A stretch of 38,422 bases of DNA. It comes from Caldatribacterium sp964426875 (GTDB lineage: Bacteria; Atribacterota; Atribacteria; Atribacterales; Caldatribacteriaceae). Location of the stretch: NCBI GenBank assembly GCA_964426875.1, contig CAYRSB010000021.1, positions 1-38,422 of the forward strand, in the 5' to 3' direction. The translations under genes and the position numbers were made by a program. The notes under the pieces are model-generated. The model did no database searches and was not told where the DNA came from. It saw only the letters and a list, made by a program, of their open reading frames with translations. Shown here piece by piece: positions 22,878-29,708 of the stretch (position 1 is the first letter of the stretch; every line of letters starts with the position of its first letter).

Positions 22878-22934
22878 TCACTTTGGCCGAACGCCACATT
22901 TCGGACAGCAGTGGTTAGTATTTAGATCTTCCAT
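22878..22934 (-). CDS. Tiny zinc-ribbon-like frame after birA (doubtful)
   Basis: This 18-residue frame, 24 nt after the birA stop codon, contains NHCCPKCGVRPK, which is one half of a typical zinc ribbon (CPKCG). There is no clear ribosome binding site and no second Cys pair before the stop. It may be a stump of a small zinc-ribbon protein or chance. Confidence 0.25.
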   Translation of the reverse strand: MEDLNTNHCCPKCGVRPK

Positions 22935-22958
22935 CACAATCACACCGCCAGAGTGAAA

Positions 22959-23927
22959 TCAGGCAATCTCCCCCCAGGCAAGAGCAATCTCTTCCCCGTC
23001 TTTCTCAAGTCGGAGGGCTCCCCGCGCGTCGACACCCCGGACAATGCCAGACACTGGCTCTTTCCCCCCAGAAATAGTCGCGCTTTTCCCCAAGAACGCA
23101 AAGCGGCAGTTGTACTCTGCAATCCAAGGAGAAAAGTCTCCAGATTGCTTCCACTCCCTGTAGTCCTTGAAGAAGTATACAAGAAAGTGGCGGAGGACAA
23201 GAACCCTTAAAACCGGTTCCCCCTTTTCCACCTGGAGCGAGGTGGCCGAAAAAGGAAGAGAGGAAAGCTCGTTTTCTTCAAGGTTCACGTTGACCCCAAC
23301 CCCAAGGACCATCCAAGGTACTTCATCAAGGTCAGTAGCGGTTTCAAGGAGAATGCCCGCAACCTTTCTCTCCCCAAGGAGGACGTCATTAGGCCATTTG
23401 AGCCCTGGTGAAAACCCAAGATCCTCCAGGGCTTTTGAAAGGGCAATACCAGCAAGGAGCGCTAAAGAAGGACATACCTCAAGGGGAAGACCAGGCCGAA
23501 GAAGGAGCGAAAAGGCAAGGCTTTTCCCCGGGAGGGAAAACCAGCTTCGTCCCCGCCGTCCCCGCCCCCTTGTCTGGCGTTCCGCTATGCACAACGTTCC
23601 CTCCGGGGCACCTGCCTCAGCAAGAGTCTTAAGGCGAGTGTTTGTTGAGTCCACTTCCTCTTCGTACACCACCCGGATGCCCTGGACTTCCTGCGCAAGA
23701 TAGGGCTCAAGAAAATCGGGGTCAAAAGAATCAGGAATAGTAAGGAGTCGGTATCCTGTACGGGATGCAGCAACAGGAAAACCCTGCGCTTTGAGTTCCT
23801 GGATCGTCTTCCATATGGCAACACGACTCACCCCTGAAAGAGAAGCAACGCGTTCTCCTGAGACGCCTCCGGGAAATGCTTCAAGAAGGAGGAAGAGGAT
23901 GCTCTTTCGCAGGTTCTTTTCGCTCAT
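22959..23927 (-). CDS. birA: Bifunctional biotin-protein ligase / biotin operon repressor
   Basis: This 322-residue protein has an N-terminal DNA-binding winged helix at about residues 5-62 (VSGERVASLSGVSRVAIWKT, RTGYRLL). The ligase core has the biotinyl-AMP motif GRGRRGRSW (121-129), LKWPNDV and KVAGILLE. A C-terminal SH3-like part is also present (SGIVRGVDARGALRLEKDG). It attaches biotin to carboxylase carrier proteins and, as biotinyl-AMP complex, represses biotin genes; its target here is bioY. I chose ATG 23927, where the family's usual start lies. This makes it overlap the end of the upstream membrane-protein gene by 47 nt, and there is no good Shine-Dalgarno, so it probably depends on translation of that gene. 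Confidence 0.92.
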   Translation of the reverse strand: MSEKNLRKSILFLLLEAFPGGVSGERVASLSGVSRVAIWKTIQELKAQGFPVAASRTGYRLLTIPDSFDPDFLEPYLAQEVQGIRVVYEEEVDSTNTRLKTLAEAGAPEGTLCIAERQTRGRGRRGRSWFSLPGKSLAFSLLLRPGLPLEVCPSLALLAGIALSKALEDLGFSPGLKWPNDVLLGERKVAGILLETATDLDEVPWMVLGVGVNVNLEENELSSLPFSATSLQVEKGEPVLRVLVLRHFLVYFFKDYREWKQSGDFSPWIAEYNCRFAFLGKSATISGGKEPVSGIVRGVDARGALRLEKDGEEIALAWGEIA

Positions 23928-24990
23928 GGTTGGCATTCTGGGAAAGACCGCGCAATACCCGGAAAAAGACAACTCCTCCCACAAGGAGAGGAAGGTAGTA
24001 CGTTGCTGTTCGCCAAAGAAGCACAAAGCTCCCCAAACGATATGACCCCACAAATCCTCGAAAGACTGAAGCAATCGAGAGCTCTACCCCGCCACTCGCT
24101 CCGGGAGAGGGGATGAAGGAAAAGACAAAAAAGAGGGGAATCTGCGCCCCCACCACCCGGAAGTACCAGGGGAAGAACCCCAAGGCCCGGAGAATAAGGT
24201 AGGCCACGGAAAAGGTGCAAAGGAAGCTTAGCACGTAGCACCCCACGTTCCAGAGAAGATACTGGGGCTTTCGCACAAAAAGTATTGTGAATCCCTCCCG
24301 AAACTCGGCAAAAAAGGTTTCTATCCACCGGCGCACGGCTTCTTCAGAAAATTTTGCTTTGGGAAAATGGCGACGAACAAAACCGATACCCCAATCTACA
24401 AGGCGCATGAGCGCTTGAGGTCGAAAGAGAAAGAAAAAGAGGAGGAACATGATGGTGCTATAGAAAAAGGCAAAAGAGTACAAAAGTCCAAGGAGTATGC
24501 CCCGTAGAGCGAGTCCCGTGCCGAAAAAGGCAAAGAGAAACACAAGCAGCGTCAGAAGCCCTACCTGATAGAGAATCCCACAGATCACCACTAAGCTTCC
24601 TGCCTCACCCCAGGAGAGCCCGGAACGGGCGAGGACGAAGAGCTGGGCCGGGCTCCCTCCAGTGAGGAAGGGAGTAATGGCCGACATAAAGTACGTAGAG
24701 AGGACAGCAGCCATGGCATCCCGAAAGCGAACCCGTTTCCCCCAGGCACGAACGGTGAAAAAGACCCTTGCCCCATCAACAAACCACCCTCCTACCACAC
24801 AGCTCAGGGCTAAAAGCAGAAAGGCCGGTCGGAAGAGGGACTCATCGATTTCGGTAACCGAAACTCCTCGCAGAGAGCCCAAGGAGAACACCAAGACAAC
24901 GGTTCCTAAGCTCAGAAAGACAGCAATAACAAGTTGGCGCTTGAGTCGTGAGGGTTCGTAAGGAACTATCGAAAACCGTTTTTCTTCCAC
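23881..24990 (-). CDS. Flippase-like integral membrane protein (LPG synthase TM domain / UPF0104 family)
   Basis: This 369-residue protein has about eight membrane segments. It shows the family marks DGARVFFTVRAWGKRVRFRD, YFMSAITPFLTGGSPAQLFV and the C-terminal FSFIPSPGASGGVELSIASV. The family includes the membrane part of lysylphosphatidylglycerol synthase and putative lipid flippases; stand-alone members have no settled role. It follows cbiB by 10 nt and overlaps birA, and so belongs to the long gene train. No link with B12 is evident. Confidence 0.85.
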   Translation of the reverse strand: MEEKRFSIVPYEPSRLKRQLVIAVFLSLGTVVLVFSLGSLRGVSVTEIDESLFRPAFLLLALSCVVGGWFVDGARVFFTVRAWGKRVRFRDAMAAVLSTYFMSAITPFLTGGSPAQLFVLARSGLSWGEAGSLVVICGILYQVGLLTLLVFLFAFFGTGLALRGILLGLLYSFAFFYSTIMFLLFFFLFRPQALMRLVDWGIGFVRRHFPKAKFSEEAVRRWIETFFAEFREGFTILFVRKPQYLLWNVGCYVLSFLCTFSVAYLILRALGFFPWYFRVVGAQIPLFFVFSFIPSPGASGGVELSIASVFRGFVGSYRLGSFVLLWRTATYYLPLLVGGVVFFRVLRGLSQNANHERKEPAKEHPLPPS

Positions 24991-24999
24991 TTTTTCCTC

Positions 25000-25956
25000 C
25001 TACAGGGAGAAGAACAAGGCCAAAAGAGAGAAGAAAAAGACTGCTACTCCCGTTCCCACCATTATAATCCGCCGAGCTTCCTCAATGCGAACAGGAAGAA
25101 GGTCAAAGATGGGCTCCCCCAAAAAAGGGCGCTCCTCGCGTCTACCTTGGTAGTAGTTCACGCCCCCCAGGCGCACTCCCAGGGCTCCCGCCATAGCGCT
25201 TTCCGGCCAACCTGCATTAGGACTGGGGTGTTTGTGAGCATCCCGAAGGGCCAAAGCAAAAGCTCCTCGCCAGAGACGACCACAAAAAAGTGCCGCTATC
25301 CCGATGAATGCCGTACTCAGGCGAGCGGGTACAAAATTAGCCACATCGTCGAAGCGGGCCGAGGCAAAGCCGAAAAAGTAGTACCGGAAGTCCTTATGCC
25401 CTATCATGGAATCAAGGGTGTTGATGGTTTTATACACCAACCCTCCCAGGCCTCCAAAAAGGGCCATATAAAAAAGAGGAGCAACAATGCCATCGTTAAA
25501 GTTTTCGGCCAGTGACTCCACGCAGGCCCGCACCACCTCCCCCTCCGAGAGGTTTTCGGTGTCTCGACCCACGAGATGGCGAAGGGCGAGACGAGCCTGG
25601 GGAAGGTTGTGACTCCCTAGAGCATCCTCCACTTCTTGAGCCCGCGCAAGAAGTGTTCGAACGGCCAAAAAACTGAAGATAAGGTAGGCCTCACAAACCA
25701 AAAAGGCCACCGAAGACTTTAAAAAAAGCCAGCGCCGAAAGAAGAAATATCCTACCCCAAGACCTCCTACGATCACGGCCACCAAGACGAACCCCAGGAC
25801 AAACTCTCTTTTGAAATTACGGGTTTTGGGAAAAAGAAGGCGTTCCAACAATTCGATAAGGTGCCCAATGCCTACCACCGGATGCCACTTTCCCTGGGGG
25901 TCTCCCAGGGCTACATCCAACCCCACTCCCAGAAGGAGGCTCAAAAATCCAATCAC
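25000..25956 (-). CDS. cbiB: Adenosylcobinamide-phosphate synthase
   Basis: This 318-residue membrane enzyme joins aminopropanol phosphate (or its decarboxylated threonine form) to adenosylcobyric acid. Family marks are LDVALGDPQGKWHPVVGIGH near the start, FNDGIVAPLFYMALFGGLGG, KTINTLDSMIGH, and GWPESAMAGALGVRLGGVNY. It overlaps cobC by 4 nt. CobD, encoded four genes upstream, makes its substrate. It is called cbiB here (cobD in some naming schemes) to keep it apart from the decarboxylase. Confidence 0.93.
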   Translation of the reverse strand: MIGFLSLLLGVGLDVALGDPQGKWHPVVGIGHLIELLERLLFPKTRNFKREFVLGFVLVAVIVGGLGVGYFFFRRWLFLKSSVAFLVCEAYLIFSFLAVRTLLARAQEVEDALGSHNLPQARLALRHLVGRDTENLSEGEVVRACVESLAENFNDGIVAPLFYMALFGGLGGLVYKTINTLDSMIGHKDFRYYFFGFASARFDDVANFVPARLSTAFIGIAALFCGRLWRGAFALALRDAHKHPSPNAGWPESAMAGALGVRLGGVNYYQGRREERPFLGEPIFDLLPVRIEEARRIIMVGTGVAVFFFSLLALFFSL

Positions 25957-26552
25957 TCTTCCACCTCGAAGTTCACTATGTTGACCACCTGGGGAAAGTC
26001 GTTTTCCTCACGAATAACTATAAGAACCCCTGGCTCAAAAAGGAAAGAAAAGGTCTGTTCAAAACGCATTTTAAAAAGATGTACAAAGAAACAGCGCAAA
26101 ACTCCGGCATGTGTTACCACCAGGTACCGCCCATTTTCTATGGCCCTGAGTCTCCCCCAGAAATGGGCCACCCGCCCAAGAACTCTCTCAAAACTCTCTC
26201 CGCCAGGAGGGGTAAAGCGAAGAGGGTCTCTCTTCCATTCTTCTATCTCCTCAGGGGACTCGATTTCCAGGTTTCGCCAGCCTCGTCCTTCCCAGCTCCC
26301 AAAGGATCGCTCTTTGAGGTCTTCACACACCTCAAGGGGCACTGAGGCATCCACAAGAAGCAGTGCTGTCTCAAGAGTACGCCGAAGGGGGCTCACAAAC
26401 ACCCGGTCAAATCGCCGCTCCCCTAAGAATTCTCGAAGTCTCTGAATTCTCTTCCTTCCCCGAGGAGTTAAGGAGATATTGCTCAGGCCGGCAAAGTACT
26501 CCTTTTCCGTGGCGTCAGTGTCGCCGTGGCGCACGAGATACACCTCTTTCAT
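25953..26552 (-). CDS. cobC: Alpha-ribazole phosphatase / histidine phosphatase family
   Basis: This 199-residue histidine phosphatase has the catalytic motif VYLVRHGDTD near the N-terminus, FVSPLRRTLETA, ERSFGSWEGRGW and VVTHAGVLRCFF with the second catalytic His. In the B12 pathway CobC removes the phosphate from alpha-ribazole phosphate or from adenosylcobalamin phosphate. The general family is broad, but its place between pduX and cbiB, with 4-nt overlaps on both sides, makes this role likely. Confidence 0.85.
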   Translation of the reverse strand: MKEVYLVRHGDTDATEKEYFAGLSNISLTPRGRKRIQRLREFLGERRFDRVFVSPLRRTLETALLLVDASVPLEVCEDLKERSFGSWEGRGWRNLEIESPEEIEEWKRDPLRFTPPGGESFERVLGRVAHFWGRLRAIENGRYLVVTHAGVLRCFFVHLFKMRFEQTFSFLFEPGVLIVIREENDFPQVVNIVNFEVEE

Positions 26553-27415
26553 TCCCGCACCACCCGCACTCCTCCACCTATGGCCCGGGCCGTCCAGAGG
26601 TGCACGTTTTTCCCCCTAAGGACTTCGGCGACCCTCCTTTGCGCTTCCGGGAGCCCCACAACTCGCGTATCAAAAAGAACCCCCAAAGCCCTCCCCGTAT
26701 GGGCCCGATTCACCCCCAGAGCACGAATGTCCCACAGGGCTTCAAAAAGAAGGCTCAAAATCTCGCTTTTTTCATACTCCTGCATAATAGTACTACTTAC
26801 GGTGGCAGCCCTTCCCAAAAGGGCGAGGTCTCCCTCTTCCAGTGCTCTCTCAAGCATCTCAAAGGCCCTTTCTGTTTCGCGGGAGAATCGCTCAAAATGG
26901 TGGCGAAGGCGCTCCCGGTCCACAGAAAGCGTCTCTACCGCTCCAGGGAGCTCCACTACCACAATGCCCAAGTACCTGGGGGCAGGAAGGGATACAAACG
27001 CCTCTCCCCGGAGGTGATCGAAAAGGCACCACCCCGAAAAGAAGGTGGAGTCAGTGGGTTCAATCTGCAAGGCCAAGCGGGCAATTTCTTCCTCTCGGAC
27101 CTTCCTCCCCAAAAAACTCGCCAGTGCTCCCAAAAGGGCGGCAATGTCAGCAGTACTCGAGGCAAAACCCTTCCCTTCTGGAAGAGATCTCCTTCGTCGG
27201 AAGGAGATCCTCCCCCTGAGTTCCCCCGCCCCGAAGCACTCAAGGGCCGTCTCCAGGGCCCTCTCGCTTTTCCAAAGCCCTGAGGGTTTTTCTCCCCCAA
27301 GGACTATTTCCATTTCGCTGAAGCGGTCCACGGTCAGAGAAACAAGGACCTCCCGTCCCTCCAGCATTCCTTGAACGACTTCACCCACACTCCCAGGACA
27401 GATTGCTCTGGACAT
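26549..27415 (-). CDS. pduX: L-threonine kinase (GHMP kinase, PduX type)
   Basis: This 288-residue GHMP-fold kinase begins RAICPGSVGEVVQGMLEG, which is typical of PduX. The ATP-binding motif is PEGKGFASSTADI (GHMP motif 2), and GGGVRVV lies near the end. PduX phosphorylates L-threonine to L-threonine-O-3-phosphate, which CobD then decarboxylates. Its neighbours cobS, cobU, cobD, cobC and cbiB support the call. Confidence 0.88.
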   Translation of the reverse strand: MSRAICPGSVGEVVQGMLEGREVLVSLTVDRFSEMEIVLGGEKPSGLWKSERALETALECFGAGELRGRISFRRRRSLPEGKGFASSTADIAALLGALASFLGRKVREEEIARLALQIEPTDSTFFSGWCLFDHLRGEAFVSLPAPRYLGIVVVELPGAVETLSVDRERLRHHFERFSRETERAFEMLERALEEGDLALLGRAATVSSTIMQEYEKSEILSLLFEALWDIRALGVNRAHTGRALGVLFDTRVVGLPEAQRRVAEVLRGKNVHLWTARAIGGGVRVVRE

Positions 27416-27419
27416 AATC

Positions 27420-28163
27420 TCACACCCTCAAAAGAAAAAGAAAGACCGCTTCCCCCCATTCGATTCCTGCTCCCACCACATCACCACTTAGCCCTCCAAG
27501 GCTAAAAGAAAGCCTTTTCCCAAGCGTGAACATGATACCAAAGGTGAAGATGGTTTTCAAAAGGGTGGAGAATCCTCCCACCTCAAATCCCCAGACAAGG
27601 AGGATTGCCCACCAAAAAAGGAAGACTTCTTTCCGTACTCTCCCCACAAACTCTCCTCCCAGTCCTTGGAGGGAAGGGGGCGAGAAAAATGCTCCAAAAA
27701 GGAGCGCCACCACCCTCCCCAGAACTGGAACAAAGAGAAAGGGGAAGGGTTCATGAAGGCCAAAAATGCTTGCTCCCTTTATTCCCAGAGTGAAGAGCAC
27801 CCCAAGAACCCCAAAGGTTCCTACCCGGGGGTCTTTAAGGATTAATCGGCGTCCCTCTTTATCCCTTCCTGAAAAGAGCGCATCGCACACATCGGCCACC
27901 CCGTCAAGATGCAGCCCTCGGGTGAGGAAAACCCACACCAAAAGGGCTAAAAAAGAAGAAAAAAGAGGGTCTTTCGTCCGCCATTCTGCCAAGAATCGCG
28001 CGCCCCACACCATTGTTCCAATCCCCAAACCCACTACAGGAAAAGCAAAAGAGGCACAAGCCAGGTCTCCCTCTCGGTACTCTTGTCGGGGAACGGGGAA
28101 GATGGTGAGAAAGCTCACCGCTATCCCCAGAAGGTGTCCAATCCTTTTTACTTTATCCGCCAT
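27420..28163 (-). CDS. cobS: Adenosylcobinamide-GDP ribazoletransferase (cobalamin synthase)
   Basis: This 247-residue integral membrane enzyme joins adenosylcobinamide-GDP and alpha-ribazole (phosphate). The signature GLHLDGVADVCDALFSG, followed by KDPRVGTFGVLGV, is diagnostic. FLTIFPVPR is seen near the start, and the C-terminal half is rich in membrane segments and ends with GLSGDVVGAG. It overlaps cobU by 16 nt. Confidence 0.94.
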   Translation of the reverse strand: MADKVKRIGHLLGIAVSFLTIFPVPRQEYREGDLACASFAFPVVGLGIGTMVWGARFLAEWRTKDPLFSSFLALLVWVFLTRGLHLDGVADVCDALFSGRDKEGRRLILKDPRVGTFGVLGVLFTLGIKGASIFGLHEPFPFLFVPVLGRVVALLFGAFFSPPSLQGLGGEFVGRVRKEVFLFWWAILLVWGFEVGGFSTLLKTIFTFGIMFTLGKRLSFSLGGLSGDVVGAGIEWGEAVFLFLLRV

Positions 28164-28684
28164 GGAATCCCTGCCACCACAAAATACACCGCCTCAACCC
28201 TTGCAGCAAGCCACTGATTCACTCGCCCCAGAAGGTCCCGATAGGTCCTTCCCAGGGGGTACTCGGGAACCACCCCCATTCCCACCTCGTTGCTCACAAG
28301 GACAAGGAAAAAGCCGTCCCTTTTTTGGCGGGAAAAGAGCGCTTCAAACTCCTTACAAATCCTTTCATAGGACCTCTCTTCTTCCTTTTCCTCAAGGAGG
28401 ATATTGCTCACCAAAAAGGAAACACAATCCAAAAGCAGCGCTCTCCCCCGAAGGTCCTTTTCCCAAAGAGGAGAAAACCCCAGAGGGACCTCCACGGTTT
28501 CAAAATGGGGGGGGCGTTCTGCTCGATGGCGGAAAATGCGGGTCTCCATCTCCTTATCCACGGAAAGGCCCGTGGCACAAAAAAGGGGCCAAAGCCCACT
28601 CTCTTCCACCAGCTCGAGAGCTAAGCGACTCTTCCCGCTTCGGGCTCCCCCCAAAAAGAAGACACTCCGCTCAGGCCCCCCCAA
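28148..28684 (-). CDS. cobU: Adenosylcobinamide kinase / guanylyltransferase
   Basis: This 178-residue enzyme phosphorylates cobinamide and adds GMP to give adenosylcobinamide-GDP. It has a P-loop (FFLGGARSGKSRLAL), the guanylylation-site region around RHRAERPPHFETVE, LLLDCVSFLVSN, and the typical VSNEVGMGVVPEYPLGRTYR. Translation appears to start at TTG 28684, overlapping cobD by 14 nt; no ATG or GTG fits before the P-loop. Confidence 0.93.
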   Translation of the reverse strand: MGGPERSVFFLGGARSGKSRLALELVEESGLWPLFCATGLSVDKEMETRIFRHRAERPPHFETVEVPLGFSPLWEKDLRGRALLLDCVSFLVSNILLEEKEEERSYERICKEFEALFSRQKRDGFFLVLVSNEVGMGVVPEYPLGRTYRDLLGRVNQWLAARVEAVYFVVAGIPWRIK

Positions 28685-29708
28685 ATTCCCTCACCACCTC
28701 AAGGAACTTCTCGTTTTCTTCGCGGATCCGCACCGCCACCCGGAAAAACCTCCGGTCAAGTCCAAAGAAATCATAAAGGCGCCGCACAAAAATACCCCTC
28801 TCCTCCAAAAAGGAAAAGAACCGCTCGTTCTTTTCCCTCATCCGGAGAGTGTAGAAATTAGCCCGGGAGGGGTAAAAATCCAAAAAGGACAGAGAAGCAA
28901 AAGACTTCTCGAGAAAAGCTTTTTCCTCCCAAAGCCACCGCTTTGTAGCTTCATGGAAAGAGAGGAGGTCTTCCCCAGCCAAAATCTCAAGAACTCCTAC
29001 CAAAACTGCGTTGACGCTCCAGGGCTCGAAGTGCTCCAAAAGCCGAAGGACGTTGTTCGGATGGGTAACGATGAACCCTCCCCGTAGCCCTGCCAAGGCA
29101 TAGTACTTTGTCAAAGACCGAACAATGTAGAGGCCGCGATCTTCCAAAACCTTGTGGACAAGGGAAGTCTCTTCCCTCAGAAACTCTTGGAAGACCTCGT
29201 CCACCAGAAAGGTTGCCTTAATTCCCTCCTCGCGAGCCCAACGATAAAGATGAAATCCTTCCACATCTCCTATAGGATTGGTCGGGTTCCCCACCACTAC
29301 AATGTCTGCTCTTCTCATCATGGGGAGAGGGTCCTCTTTGGAAAGAACCGAAAAATGCTCTACCCTCTTCTTTCCCAAACGAAAGGCCCGAGCGTATTCA
29401 CTGAAACACGGTTCCATAATGAGGACGGTTTCCCCTTCAAGCAACCGACCTAAAAGGTAAATACTCTGAGTGGCGCCGTTAGAAGGAAAGAGGGTTTCCC
29501 AAGAAAAACCGTATATTCTTCCCAAAAGGCGGCTCACAAAGAAAGGATCAAGAGGGGGATAAAGGGAGACGTACCAAAAGAGTTCTCCCCACCTCTTCCG
29601 CACTCCTTCTGGGGGACCAAGGGGATTGAGGTTGGCGCTAAAGTCAATCCCCCTTTTCCCCTCTTTCTCTCGCTCTATAGTTCTGCCACCATGAGGATTC
29701 CCAATCAT
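28671..29708 (-). CDS. cobD: L-threonine-O-3-phosphate decarboxylase
   Basis: This 345-residue PLP enzyme has the class I aminotransferase fold. Its beginning HGGRTIEREKEGKRGIDFSA, with SANLNPLGPP, is typical of CobD. NPTNPIG (141-147) and D170 bind the cofactor, and K201 in RSLTKYYALAGLRGG is the Schiff-base lysine. It makes aminopropanol phosphate for CbiB. Its start codon overlaps the gyrA stop by 4 nt (ATGA), so the cobalamin genes are directly coupled to gyrA. Histidinol-phosphate aminotransferase is the main alternative; the neighbours argue against it. Confidence 0.9.
   Translation of the reverse strand: MIGNPHGGRTIEREKEGKRGIDFSANLNPLGPPEGVRKRWGELFWYVSLYPPLDPFFVSRLLGRIYGFSWETLFPSNGATQSIYLLGRLLEGETVLIMEPCFSEYARAFRLGKKRVEHFSVLSKEDPLPMMRRADIVVVGNPTNPIGDVEGFHLYRWAREEGIKATFLVDEVFQEFLREETSLVHKVLEDRGLYIVRSLTKYYALAGLRGGFIVTHPNNVLRLLEHFEPWSVNAVLVGVLEILAGEDLLSFHEATKRWLWEEKAFLEKSFASLSFLDFYPSRANFYTLRMREKNERFFSFLEERGIFVRRLYDFFGLDRRFFRVAVRIREENEKFLEVVREFGGA

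Noticed and set aside
25000..29708. Cobalamin riboswitch in front of the cob genes
   Set aside because: The genes overlap or are separated by at most 10 nt, so there is no room for a riboswitch; none is seen upstream of gyrB or gyrA.
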